Below are positions 35,205 to 44,865 of a stretch of DNA of 64,000 bases, piece by piece. How positions within the stretch are numbered: position 1 is the stretch's first letter; every line of letters begins with the position of its first letter. The notes under the pieces were generated by a model. The model did not search any database and was not told the DNA's origin. It was given only the letters and a program-made list of their open reading frames with translations. Source of the stretch: Trebonia sp963759545 (GTDB lineage: Bacteria; Actinomycetota; Actinomycetes; Streptosporangiales; Streptosporangiaceae); the NCBI GenBank assembly GCA_963759545.1, contig CAVXAB010000024.1, positions 80,556-144,555 of the forward strand, read 5' to 3'. The position numbers and the translations under genes are program-made.

Positions 35205-37935
35205 ATGGTCGGTAGCGACAGCCGGAGCATTGTCCCAGCGTCTGCGGTCCACGACGCGCCTCCGCAGGCCACGCCAAGCAGCGTCATCGGGCCAAGCCGG
35301 ACGTCGACCCCCTGGCACCTGCGGAACTGGCGGATGCGCTGGCGGGTGCTTGCGCTCGTCCTCGTCCCCACGGTGGCGGCGCTGACGTTTGGCGCCCTCC
35401 GCGTCCAGGCCGCGGCGGCGACCGCGGCCACGGCCTCGCGTACCGCCCGGCTCGGTGTGCTCGGCGGCGACATCACCAACCTCGCGGAGTCCGTCGAGGA
35501 CGAGCGCGACCTCACCGCCGGCTTCATCGCGGCACGGGAAAGCGGCCAGGCCAAGTTCGCCGCGACCATTTCCGGCGAACTGCGGCACCAGTACGCGGTG
35601 ACAAGCGCCGACGCGGCCACGGTCAGCAGCCTGGCCGGGCAGATCACCACGGCCTACCCGGCCGCCGCTCAGTCGGACCTCAACTCCGCGCTGAGCAGCC
35701 TGATCTCGCTGCCCGAACTGCGGAACCTGGCGAACAGCGAGATCACGTCGCTCCCGATGATCGGCCACTACGCCAACGTCGTCGCCAGCTTGCTCGCGTT
35801 CGACAACGACATCGCGGCGGGCAGCCCGAGCGCGTCGCTCGCGCAGACGGTCACCTCGATCGAGGCGCTGGCCCAGTCGGAGGAGGAGACCTCACAGCAG
35901 CGTGCCGTGCTCTACTCCGGGCTGATCGAGGGCCAGTTCGAGCTCGGCGCCCTGACCACTCTCACCGGCGCGCAGTCAAGCGAGGCGAACGGCCTGTCCT
36001 CCTTCCAGAAGGTCGCCGTCAACCTGCCCGCCTATGTCGCACCGACGGGCCTGTCTCCCACGCTCAGCGAGGAGCAGCAGTACAACGACACCGTTGCGGG
36101 ACCCAATGTGGAGGCCGCACTGGCGACCGAACAGGACGCCGTGGTCAGCGGCCAGTCGCTGAACGGGGTCGGCAGCCCGCAGGCATGGTTCAGCGAGATG
36201 TCGTTCACGCTCAACCAGATGCGGGACGTGCTCGGCAGCGACCTGACCTCTGCCACGGTGCAGGCCAACTCCCTGCAGGCGGGCGCGCAGAACTCCGAGA
36301 AGCTGACCGGGGCCGTGGTGGCTGCCTTTATCCTGCTCGTCCTGATCATCACGATCGTGATGGCGCGCTCCATGATCCTGCCGCTGCGCCGGCTGCGCGC
36401 CGAGGCGCTTGACGTGGCCGGCCGCCGCCTGCCCCAGATGGTCCGGCGACTCGGCGAGAGCGCCGGGGCGGACGAGAGCGCACAGCTCGAGCCCATCGGC
36501 ATCGATTCGACCGACGAGATCGGCGAGGTGGCCCGCGCGTTCGACCAGGTGCACAGCGAGGCCGCCAGGCTCGCGGGCGACGAGGCCATGCTGCGGGCGA
36601 ACCTGAACGCCATGTTCGTCAACCTGTCGCGCCGCAGCCAGACGCTGATCGAACGGCAGCTCGGCATCATCGAGACGCTTGAGCAGTCGGAGCAGGACGC
36701 CACCCGGCTGAGCAGCCTGTTCCGGCTTGACCACCTGGCGACCCGGATGCGCCGCAACTCGGAGAACCTCCTGGTGCTGGCCGGACACGAGGCCCCGCGC
36801 AAGTGGACGCGGCCCGTGGCGCTGGTGGACGTGCTGCGCGCCGCGGTCTCCGAGATCGAGCAGTACGAGAGGATCAACCTCGACGTGCAGTCGCAGCTCG
36901 TCATCGCCGGGCGGGCCGCGAGCGACGTGGTGCACCTGGTGGCGGAGCTCGTGGAGAACGCGACCACGTTCTCCCGCAGGGACACGCAGGTGTTCGTCAC
37001 CGCCCAGCTGATTGGCAGCGGCGGTGTGCTGGTCGAGGTCACCGACGAGGGACTCGGCATCCCCGAGCAGGATCTCGCCTACGCGAACTGGCGCCTCGAT
37101 AACCCGCCGGTGATCGACGTCGCGGTGTCGCGGCGGATGGGCCTGTTCGTGGTGGGCCGCCTAGCGGCCAGGCACGGCATCAAGGTCCGGCTGCGGCGCG
37201 CGCAGAGCGGCGGCCTTTCCGCGCTGATCTGGGTGCCGGAATCGGTGGCGGAGACCGAGCCGACGTCGCCCATCGGCGCGCGCCGGCGCTTCGGCACCGG
37301 GGGCAACCCGGTCCTGACCTCAAGTCCCGCGCGCGCGACGGCCGGGGCCAGGACACCCATGATGGGGGTGAGGACGGTACCGCGCCCGAATTCCATCTGG
37401 TTTGACACCGGGGAAGAGGACCAGAAGCCCAGCCAGGGCCGCCGCCCCCGTCCAGGTGCCCGCCCCCGTCGAAGTGGCCGCGGGGGCGCGCGGTTCCGGC
37501 CCCGCCGAGCAGGAACCCGCTGCCGCCGACGCCTCCGGCGTGCGGCTGCCGATCTACGACTCCATCGAGTCGGAGTGGTTCAGGCGCGGCACCCCGTCCA
37601 TTCGGCGGCGCCGGTCCCCGGCCGGCTCCTGGACCTCGCCCGCGGACGAGGGCTTCCGCGTCGCCCAGACGGTCGTCTCCTCCCCCGTCGCCGGGAAGCT
37701 GACCAACGCGGGGCTACCGCTGCGGGTGCCGAGCGCGAACCTCGTCCCAGGCTCGGTCGGTGTCCGGCCGGGCGGCCAGCGGACCGGGCAGGCCCCGCCG
37801 CCCGCCGACAAGCCAAGCCGGTCGCCCGAGACGGTGCGCGACCGGCTGGCTGGCTTCCAGGTGCGCGGCCGGGAAGGGCGCTCCGACGCGCCCCAGCGTC
37901 CGAGAACGGAGCGGCCAGGAACCAATGAGAACTGA
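35205..37935 (+). CDS. cvnA: nitrate/nitrite-sensor-like histidine kinase, conservon CvnA type; frame break in the tail
   Basis: A ~910-residue membrane sensor of the CvnA group. TM1 lies at about residue 47-67, an extracytoplasmic NIT-like sensing region at 70-360, TM2 near 367-389, then a HAMP-like segment (EIGEVARAFDQVHSEA) and an ATPase domain with N-box ELVENATTF (about 580) and VTDEGLGI (about 612). The Pro/Arg-rich tail changes frame near 37420: the typical CvnA ending LPIYDSIESEWFRRG and SPADEGFRVAQ lies in the frame that stops at 37935. The kinase core lacks an obvious phosphorylatable His, usual for CvnA. Confidence 0.83.
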
Positions 37936-37989
37936 GCAGACGGCGATGGCCTGGCGCGAGCCCGTGCCAGCGGCAGAGAAGGAGCGCGG

Positions 37990-38388
37990 GTGAGTGCGAC
38001 GGAACAGTCCGAAGGTGATCTTGACTGGCTGGTTACTGACTTCGTGGACCGGATGCGCGACGTGGCCCACGCGGTCGTGGTGTCCGCCGACGGGCTTCCG
38101 CTGGCGTTCAACGCCAGGTTCCCGCGCGACCACGCCGACCGGCTCGCCGCGGTGACGGCAGGTCTTGCGAGCCTGACGCAGGGGGCCGCGCGCTCGTTCC
38201 AGGCAGGCCAGGTGATCCAGACGGCGGTGGAGATGGAGGCCGGGCTGTACGTGGTCATGACGATCAGCAACGGCTCCAGCATTGCCGTGCTCGCCGCGGC
38301 CAAGTGCGACCTAGGTCTCGTCGCGTACGAGATGAGCCTGCTCGTCGAGCGGGTCGGGCGCGAGCTGACCCCGGCCTCGCGCCAGTGA
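37990..38388 (+). CDS. cvnB: roadblock/LC7 domain protein, conservon CvnB type
   Basis: A 132-residue roadblock/LC7 protein, the small regulator that pairs with a Ras-like GTPase in conservons. DLDWLVTDFVDRMRDVAHAVVVSADGLPLA is the family N-terminus (seen here in full at residues 10-40). Start GTG 37990 follows AAGGAG. It lies 54 bp after cvnA. The usual next genes, cvnC (DUF742) and cvnD (GTPase), are missing, and the 3' end overlaps a convergent lysR gene by 78 bp. Confidence 0.87.
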   Translation: MSATEQSEGDLDWLVTDFVDRMRDVAHAVVVSADGLPLAFNARFPRDHADRLAAVTAGLASLTQGAARSFQAGQVIQTAVEMEAGLYVVMTISNGSSIAVLAAAKCDLGLVAYEMSLLVERVGRELTPASRQ

Positions 38389-39294
38389 CTCAAGGGAGCC
38401 CTGGATGATGCCGCGCAGCCAGGTGAGGGCGGGGTCGGTGGCGTGCAGCGGATGCCACCAGGCGGCCTCGACCAGCTCGATCATCCCGAACGGTGGCTCG
38501 ATGACTGTCACCCCGGCCGCGGCGCCCGTTCGGCGGGCGAGGCGTTCAGGCACGGCGGCGACCAGGTCGGTCCCCGCGACGAGGAACGGCAGCGGCAGCC
38601 AGCCCCCGGTGGTCGCCACCACCTGCGGGGTGACACCAAGCCGGTGGAGCGCCCCGGTGACCAGGTCGGCCTGCGGCAGCCGGGCAGCCGCGTGCGGCAG
38701 CGCGGCCAGGTCTTCTGCGGTCAGGCGCCACCCACCGTCAGCACTGGCCCGCAGCCGCGGGTTGGCGGGATCGGCCACGTACACGATCCGGTCCCTGAGC
38801 AGTACCTCGGGGTCGCCGTCGGCGCTGAACCCCTCCGGCGCGATCAGCACGTCGTACCCGGCCAGGCTATGCCCGGTCTCCATCAGCGTGGTCGTGATCG
38901 GCCACGTCTCGAGCCGCACCCCTGGCGCCAGTTCGTGCACCCGCCGCAGCACCCCGCTGAGCGCGAGGATGGACTGCGTCGAGATCGCGAGCGAGAACCG
39001 GCGCTGGCTGGTGGCGGGATCGAACTCGGCCGGCACGCTGAGCGTCTGCTCCACCTGGCCAAGCGCCGCGCGCACGGCGGGCAGCAGGCCGCTGGCCACC
39101 GGGGTCAGCCGGTACTCGCGTCCCGACCTGACGAGCAGTTCATCGCCGAAGTGCTGGCGCAGCCGGGCGAGGGCGCCGCTCATCGTCGGCTGGCTGAGGC
39201 GGAGCTTCTCCCCCGCCCTCGTCACGTTGCGGTGTTCGAGCAGCGCGCCGAGCACGGCCAGGAGGTTCAAGTCGATGCCAGCCGCGCCCGCCAC
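38311..39294 (-). CDS. LysR-family transcriptional regulator (paralogue 1)
   Basis: A 327-residue LysR regulator. The helix-turn-helix (residues 8-65) reads LLEHRNVTRAGEKLRLSQPT. The effector domain contains a 19-residue block YVADPANPRLRASADGGW and a C-terminal LPLPFLVAGTDLVAAVPERL that are nearly identical to those of the neighbouring regulator. Start GTG 39294 with GAAGGGA upstream is preferred over 39360. It is head to head with paralogue 2. The first third and middle of the two proteins are much less alike. Confidence 0.82.
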   Translation of the reverse strand: MAGAAGIDLNLLAVLGALLEHRNVTRAGEKLRLSQPTMSGALARLRQHFGDELLVRSGREYRLTPVASGLLPAVRAALGQVEQTLSVPAEFDPATSQRRFSLAISTQSILALSGVLRRVHELAPGVRLETWPITTTLMETGHSLAGYDVLIAPEGFSADGDPEVLLRDRIVYVADPANPRLRASADGGWRLTAEDLAALPHAAARLPQADLVTGALHRLGVTPQVVATTGGWLPLPFLVAGTDLVAAVPERLARRTGAAAGVTVIEPPFGMIELVEAAWWHPLHATDPALTWLRGIIQGSLESLARGRGQLAPDPLDEQAHLVRDET

Positions 39295-39396
39295 GGAATT
39301 CCCTTCGCCGCAATCCGGACAAATAGCAACTTTTCCGCATTTGAACCATACCATTTCCACAAATGATTAGGGCCTGATATGGACAGGGGTCACTGA

Positions 39397-40365
39397 ATGG
39401 CACTCGGTGGCACTGACCTGAACCTTCTGGTCATCCTGCAGGCGCTACTCGAAGAGGGCAACGTCACCCGCGCGGGCGTGCGCCTTGGAATGCCGCAGCC
39501 CGCGGTGAGCAACGCCCTGGCCAGGCTCCGCAGGCACTACCACGACGAGCTGCTGCTCAGGTCCGGCAACGGCTATGACCTCACACCGCTCGCGCGGTCG
39601 CTGCTTCCCGCCGTGCAGGAGACGACGCGGCAGATCGAGCAGACGTTCTTCTCCGGGCAGGCCGGTCAGCCGACGGCCGGCGACCGCGTGTTCACCATCT
39701 GCCTTTCCGATTACTCGATGACCGTGCTCGGCGAGCCGCTGCTGCGGCGAGTGCACGAGCTGGCGCCGGAGGCGAGCATCCAGATGCGGCTCGCGACCCG
39801 AGAACCGGCGGAAGGAGACCGCGGTCTCCTCGCCTATGACCTGCTGATCGGGCCGCCGCGGCTCGCGTCGGCCGGCCAGTCCGAGGTGATCATGCGGGAC
39901 CGCCTCGTCTACGTGGCCGATCCCGCCAACCCCCGGCTGCGCGCCAGTGCTGACGGTGGGTGGTGCCTGACCGCCGAGGACCTGGCCGCGCTGCCCCACG
40001 CGGCCGCGCGGTTCCCCGACCCTGGGTCCGATCCCGCGGCCATGGCGCTGCTGCGGCGCGGCATCACCCCGAATGTGGTGCTCACCACCGCCGGCTGGCT
40101 GCCGCTGCCCTTCCTCGTCGCGGGGACCGACCTGGTCGCAGCCGTGCCAGAACGCCTCGCCCGCCGGATGGGAGCCGCGGCGGGCGTGACGATCGTCGAA
40201 CCGCCGTTCGGGATCATCGAACTCATCGAGACCGCCTGGTGGCACCCGCTGCACGCTACCGACCCGGCCCTCACCTGGCTGCGCGGCATCGTGACCGAGA
40301 TAGCGGCGTCGCTGCCTCCCGTGCTCAGCCTCCCCGGTCAGCGTTGGCCGGGCGACGCCACCTGA
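39397..40365 (+). CDS. LysR-family transcriptional regulator (paralogue 2)
   Basis: A 322-residue LysR regulator with helix-turn-helix LLEEGNVTRAGVRLGMPQPA and a full effector-binding domain. Blocks at about residues 165-205 and 225-310 match paralogue 1 almost exactly, including near-identical DNA. It diverges from paralogue 1 across a 102-bp spacer that should contain both promoters. Candidate targets are the UbiD operon or the adjacent oxidoreductase; neither link is proven. Confidence 0.85.
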   Translation: MALGGTDLNLLVILQALLEEGNVTRAGVRLGMPQPAVSNALARLRRHYHDELLLRSGNGYDLTPLARSLLPAVQETTRQIEQTFFSGQAGQPTAGDRVFTICLSDYSMTVLGEPLLRRVHELAPEASIQMRLATREPAEGDRGLLAYDLLIGPPRLASAGQSEVIMRDRLVYVADPANPRLRASADGGWCLTAEDLAALPHAAARFPDPGSDPAAMALLRRGITPNVVLTTAGWLPLPFLVAGTDLVAAVPERLARRMGAAAGVTIVEPPFGIIELIETAWWHPLHATDPALTWLRGIVTEIAASLPPVLSLPGQRWPGDAT

Positions 40366-41459
40366 CGGCAGTACCGCGGCGACCGCCCCGCCCGGTGAGT
40401 CATGGGGCGGGTACGGGTCAGCCGATTCCGTTCTGGATGACGGGGTGAGGTTTTTTGCTCAGGTAAGCGGGCGGACAGGCCGGGAGCCACCTTGTCCGTG
40501 AACAGCGTGAGGGCGGTGCGGTCGTAGGCGACCTCGGCGAAGTTGAGTATCGCGTAGCTCATGCCAAGCTCGCTGAGCTGGGCGAGGCGCTCGGCGACCT
40601 GCTCGGGCGTGCCGGTCAGCGTCCCGGTGGCGAAGTCTCGAATCCGTTCCTCCGCGATGTTCTCAGGGACGCCGCAGCGGAGCAGGTGGTCCTTCATCCA
40701 GGCGAGGCGGTCCTGCACGTCCTTCTCGGTTTCGCCAAGGACCACGTTGTAGTTCGCGGACCTGGTGATCGCGCCGAAGTCGGTGCCGACTTCCGCGCAG
40801 TGCTGCGCGAGGATCTCCGACTTGCGGCGGAAGCCTTCTGGCGTGCCGTCGAAGTTGGTGTAGCTGGCGTACCTGGCGGCGATCCGCAGGGTGCGCTTCT
40901 CACCGCCGCCGGCGATCCACAGCGGGACGCCACCGTCCTGGAGCGGCAGCGGCTGGCAGATCGCGCCGTTGACCTGGTAGTGCTGGCCGTCGAGGGTGGC
41001 CGTACCTTCGGTCCAGAGCTGGCGCATGATCTGGACGCCCTCGTCCAGCATGCCGATGCGGTCGCCCGCCTTGGGGAAGCCGTAGCCGTAGGCGCGCCAC
41101 TCGTGCTCGTACCAGCCCGCCCCGATGCCCATCTCGGCCCTGCCACCGGAGATCACGTCCACGGTCGCCGCGACCTTGGCCAGGTAGGCGGGGTTGCGGT
41201 AGCCCATGCAGGTGCACATCTGGCCGAGCCTGACCCGGCTGGTGGCGGCGGCGAAGGCGGCCATCAGCGTCCACGCCTCGTGGGTCGCCTCCTGGGTGGG
41301 CACCGGCACGGTGTGGAAGTGGTCGAACACCCAGATCGACTCGAAGGGACCGTCTTCCGCCGCCTGAGCGACGCTCAGCATGGTCGGCCAGTGGTCTTTC
41401 GTGTCGATGCCTGCCAGGTCCAGCCGCCATCCCTGCGGTACAAAGAGTCCAAAGCGCAT
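40338..41459 (-). CDS. LLM-class F420-dependent oxidoreductase
   Basis: A 373-residue luciferase-like TIM-barrel enzyme, most like F420-dependent oxidoreductases (TIGR03560 type). It starts MRFGLFVPQGWRLDLAGID; WVFDHFHTVP, MCTCMGYRNPAYLAKVAATV and GIGAGWYEHEWRAYGYGFP are family motifs. The last ~40 residues after VAPGLSARLPEQ are basic, lack homology and overlap the convergent lysR gene by 28 bp, so the natural end may be earlier. A perfect 20-bp palindrome lies 23 bp upstream of its ATG. Substrate unknown. Confidence 0.85.
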   Translation of the reverse strand: MRFGLFVPQGWRLDLAGIDTKDHWPTMLSVAQAAEDGPFESIWVFDHFHTVPVPTQEATHEAWTLMAAFAAATSRVRLGQMCTCMGYRNPAYLAKVAATVDVISGGRAEMGIGAGWYEHEWRAYGYGFPKAGDRIGMLDEGVQIMRQLWTEGTATLDGQHYQVNGAICQPLPLQDGGVPLWIAGGGEKRTLRIAARYASYTNFDGTPEGFRRKSEILAQHCAEVGTDFGAITRSANYNVVLGETEKDVQDRLAWMKDHLLRCGVPENIAEERIRDFATGTLTGTPEQVAERLAQLSELGMSYAILNFAEVAYDRTALTLFTDKVAPGLSARLPEQKTSPRHPERNRLTRTRPMTHRAGRSPRYCRQVASPGQR

Positions 41460-41481
41460 GGCTCACCACCCTAGGGGAGGG

Positions 41482-41501
41482 CTCTGGTTTCGAAACCAGA
41501 G
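41482..41501. promoter_or_regulatory. 20-bp perfect palindrome upstream of the LLM oxidoreductase gene
   Basis: CTCTGGTTTCGAAACCAGAG is fully self-complementary and starts 23 bp before the ATG of the oxidoreductase gene. Position and symmetry suggest an operator for a dimeric regulator. It could also form a short leader hairpin. Confidence 0.55.
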
Positions 41502-41801
41502 GGGTCCCGCCGCCGTTGCGCCTGCCTGCCGCACCGTGGTGCATGCGCCGTCGCGGGCTAATGCTGCTTCGGCTGCTTCGGCTTGGGCGAGCGTTAGCGC
41601 CATTAAGGAAACGCGCTGCGGGGGTGCTCGAGACCGTCCGACGTGCTGAAGCTCGAGCGACGGGCATGCCGTCCCCTTAGGCGCCGCGCGCATTCGCGCC
41701 GGGCCCGCGCGCGCCCGGTTCGTCCGAATTGTCGCGTCAGCACCGCGGCCCGGACCGGCGGCCCCGCGCCCGGCACCGGCCGCACCGCTCGCGGACCATG
41801 A

Positions 41802-41843
41802 TCATGTGGATTCCGCAGCTTATAAGCTGCGGAATCCACATGA
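41802..41843. repeat. 42-bp perfect palindrome
   Basis: The sequence starts TCATGTGGATTCCGCAGC, has TTATAA at its centre and mirrors itself exactly through to CCACATGA. There is no loop, so it could extrude as a cruciform or act as a bidirectional terminator. No gene end is near it on either side. Confidence 0.8.
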
Positions 41844-42152
41844 AAAGCGAAATCCCTGTCGATCAGGCCGCCCGGCGCGCGGGCACCGCGTCCCGGCCCG
41901 CGCACAGCCCCCACGGTCACCACGCACCACGCATCACCAAGGCAACGGCATCGGGCCCGCGCCACCGCGGCCGGAGTCTCGCCTGCGTGGCCCTGGCCCA
42001 GAACTCCTTCGCGCCCCGGCACCGGTGGGGTCTCGGCGTGCGACATCCCGGCGTTCGGCCCGCTCGCCTGAGCGTGGCGGTCTTGCCGTTTCCTGACCGG
42101 GTGCGGCCATCGTGCTCGACCAGGTCTTGCCTTGCGCGCATATGCTGAGAGC

Positions 42153-42485
42153 GTGCGGATAGGCGCGCGTGCCGGGGTGATCGGCATGCTGGCGACTCTC
42201 GGCCTGCTCTCGCTTGGCGAGCTGGCAGGCCAGCTGCTGCTGGCCGACCCGGTGACTCCGCAGCGCCTTGCGGCGCTGGCGGTCGCCGTGCTGGCCGCCG
42301 TCGCGGCGGGATGTGTCGCCGCGGCCGTCCGCGTCGACCGCGCCCCGGCCGCGGTCCCCGTCGTTCGCCGCGTCACCGCGCTGCGCGACAAGTCCTGGCG
42401 CGTCGCGTTCCTGCGCCTGCGCGACCCCGATGCCCGCGGCAGGTCCAGGCCCAGAGCGCCCGCGGCGGCCCCGGCGGCCGCCTGA
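42153..42485 (+). CDS. DUF6412-type small membrane protein
   Basis: A 110-residue protein with two hydrophobic segments (VIGMLATLGLLSLGELAGQL and LAALAVAVLAAVAAGCVAAA) and a basic Pro/Ala-rich tail. Size and position directly before a YidC-like gene match the DUF6412 proteins of actinomycetes. Start GTG 42153 is preceded at 7 bp by TATGCT, a possible -10, so the transcript may be leaderless; TTG 42132 is the alternative. Function unknown. Confidence 0.6.
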   Translation: MRIGARAGVIGMLATLGLLSLGELAGQLLLADPVTPQRLAALAVAVLAAVAAGCVAAAVRVDRAPAAVPVVRRVTALRDKSWRVAFLRLRDPDARGRSRPRAPAAAPAAA

Positions 42486-42662
42486 CAGCGCCTGCCCTGG
42501 GCCCGTTTCACCGTGCCCCGGTGCCGCCGGTGCCCGGTGCCCGGCGTCTCGGCCCGGTCGCCGGTTACCGTCGCCGCGACGACACTTCGCCTCCGGTTAG
42601 CCTGTCGCTGTCTTGCGGCCGTCTCCAGCCCGTTTCCGTCCTGAGCTGGAAGGCCTCCTGTC

Positions 42663-43544
42663 ATGTCCGGTTTCCTTGGCGTCCCGGTCGACGCCGCGTA
42701 TCACCTCGTCTTCGCCCTCACGCACCTGCTCACCCCCGTCGCCGGCGGCCTGGCCGCGGCCGCCGCGATCGTCTTGTTCACCGCCGCGGTCCGGCTGCTG
42801 ATCTCCCCGCTTTCGTTCCGCGCACTGCGCGGCCAGGCCGCCATGGCCCGGCTCGCGCCCCAGGTCCAGGCGCTGCGCGCGCGCTACGGCCGCCAGCCGG
42901 AACGCTTCCAGCGCGAGCTGACCGCCCTGTACAAGCGGGAAGGCACCGAGCCCGTTCTCCGGCCTGCTCCCGCTGCTCGCCCAGTGGCCGTTCCTGAGCG
43001 TGATGTACCTGCTGTTCCGCTCCGCCACCGTGGGCGGCGCGCAGAATCAGCTGCTGTCCGACGGCCTGTTCGGCGTCCCGCTCGGCGCGCACTGGCTGTC
43101 CGGCACCGGCCTGCTCAGCGTCCACGACGTGCTCTTCCTCGCCGTCTTCGCCGTCCTCGCCGCCCTGTGCTGGCTGTCGGCCCGCCTGGCGAAGCGGGCG
43201 GCCCCCGCCGTCGCGGCGCCGGCCGCGGCGCGCCGCGCGGGCCGCGCCGGCCAGGCGGAGCTGGCCGGGGCGGCGGCGGGAAAGCAGGCCAGCCGGGCGC
43301 GCGCCACCGGCCCCGGCCCCCGTCCCGACCCGGCCGAAGCACTCGCCAACAGCAAGGCGGCGGGCGTGCTCACCCGGGTGCTGCCGTACGTGACCGTGGT
43401 CATCGCCGCGTTCGCCCCGCTGGCCGCCGCCCTCTACCTGCTCACCACCGTCGCCTGGACCCTCGCGGAACGCCGCCTCTTCCTGCGCCGCACCCTCGCC
43501 CCCAACGGGCACCGGGCCCTCCCCGGCGGCAAGGGCTCCCCTGA
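42663..43544 (+). CDS. YidC/Oxa1-family membrane insertase-like protein, frameshifted
   Basis: A ~290-residue Oxa1-superfamily protein. The first frame gives GVPVDAAYHLVFALTHLLTP and RLLISPLSFRALRGQAAMARL. Near 42955 homology moves to the next frame: FSGLLPLLAQWPFLSVMYLL, then an Ala/Arg-rich insert and TLAERRLFLRRTLAP. GGAAGG precedes ATG 42663. The C-terminal end is uncertain because open frames run to 43761 and overlap rodA. It is a second, accessory insertase rather than the main YidC, which normally sits near the replication origin with rnpA. Confidence 0.65.
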   Translation: MSGFLGVPVDAAYHLVFALTHLLTPVAGGLAAAAAIVLFTAAVRLLISPLSFRALRGQAAMARLAPQVQALRARYGRQPERFQRELTALYKREGTEPVLRPAPAARPVAVPERDVPAVPLRHRGRRAESAAVRRPVRRPARRALAVRHRPAQRPRRALPRRLRRPRRPVLAVGPPGEAGGPRRRGAGRGAPRGPRRPGGAGRGGGGKAGQPGARHRPRPPSRPGRSTRQQQGGGRAHPGAAVRDRGHRRVRPAGRRPLPAHHRRLDPRGTPPLPAPHPRPQRAPGPPRRQGLP

Positions 43545-43632
43545 CAGCACGGGGCGGGCCCGGCGGCGCCCCGGCGCCGGGAAGCCCGCTGACGCTCGCG
43601 CCCCCGCCGGCGCGAGGCCGGCGGGCGGCGGC

Positions 43633-44865
43633 CTAACGCGCGACCGCTCAGGTGGAACAGGGCGTGGTGGCGGCGGACGGACTGGAGGAGGCCGATCGCG
43701 ATCATGTCGGCGAAGATCGCGGAGCCGCCGTAGGACACGAACGGGAGCGGCAGTCCCGTGATCGGCATGATGCCGATCGTCATGCCGATGTTCACGAACG
43801 ACTGGAAGGCGAACCAGACCGCCACGCCGGACGCCACCAGCATGCCGAACATGTCGTCTGCTAGCTGGGCGGCGCGGATCGCGCGGAAGACGATGAAGGC
43901 GAGCAGCGCGACGATGACCGCGCAGCCGACGAAGCCGAGTTCCTCCCCCGCGACCGTGAAGATGAAGTCGGTCTGCACCGAGGGGACGAAGTTGCCGCCG
44001 GTGAACGTGCCGTGGAACAGCCCCTGGCCGTAAAGGCCGCCGGAGCCGACCGCGATCTTGGCCTGCAGGCCGTTGTAGCCGGCGCCTGCCAGGTTCTGCT
44101 CCGGGTGCAGGAACGAGGTCAGCCGGGTCAGCTGGTAGCCCTTGAGCAGGTGCAGCCTGCCGACCGCGTAGAGGACGGCGGACACCGCCGCGAGGCCGCC
44201 GAGCACCCAGTAGATCCGGATGCCGGACACGACGATCATCCCGGCCAGGGTGAACACCAGGACCAAGGGTGACGCCGAGGGCGGGCTCCTTCTCGACCAG
44301 GGCGATCAGCGGTGCGGCGGCGAGCAACGTGAAGAGCACGTCCTTGATCGTCGGGCGGCCCGGTCGGCAGCTTGCGCCGCGAAAGCAGCCACGCGGCGGA
44401 CAGGATCAGGCCGAGCTTGGCGAACTCCGACGGCTCAACCTGGAAACCGCCGGGCAGGGCGATCCACGCCTTCGCGCCGTTCACCGACTGGCCGACGGCG
44501 AGCACCGCGAGCAGGAGCAGCAGGGACACGCCGTAGAGCACCGGGGTCCAGCGCCTGATCCGCCGGTAGTCGATCGACGCGGTGACGAACATCAGGATCA
44601 GGCCGAGAAAGGCCCACAGGGCCGCCTTCTTCAGGTACGTGTGCGGGTCGAGGCCCGCCTGGCGCAGCGACGGCTCGGTCGCCGCCCAGACGAGCAGCGT
44701 GCCGAGCACGGTCAGCCCGCAGGTGACGAAGATCAGCGGCCAGTCCCAGGACCGCGCGACGCCGCCCTTGGCGAACGCCCGCGCGAGGGGCGACCGGCGG
44801 CGCGGCGCGAACGTGCCGGCCCGCGGGCCTGCCCAGCCACGCGACGGGAGCCCGGCGCTGCTCAC
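43633..44865 (-). CDS. rodA: RodA/FtsW-family peptidoglycan glycosyltransferase, frame breaks
   Basis: The SEDS glycosyltransferase of cell elongation, about 410 residues and ten membrane segments. Start GTG 44865 overlaps the mrdA stop as GTGA. QVEPSEFAKLGLILSAAWLL, TDFIFTVAGEELGFVGC and GLPLPFVSYGGSAIFADMIA are family blocks. Frame changes are needed near 44352 and 44268. The end is placed near 43633, where FHLSGR would finish the domain; the frame stays open to 43442. It works with the transpeptidase encoded just upstream. Confidence 0.82.

Larger units (their letters stand above)
41460..42152. other. gene-poor region with palindromes
   Basis: About 690 bp with no gene recognised on either strand. 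The open frames here lack homology I can name. It contains the 20-bp palindrome near the LLM gene and a 42-bp perfect palindrome at 41802-41843. Confidence 0.5.
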
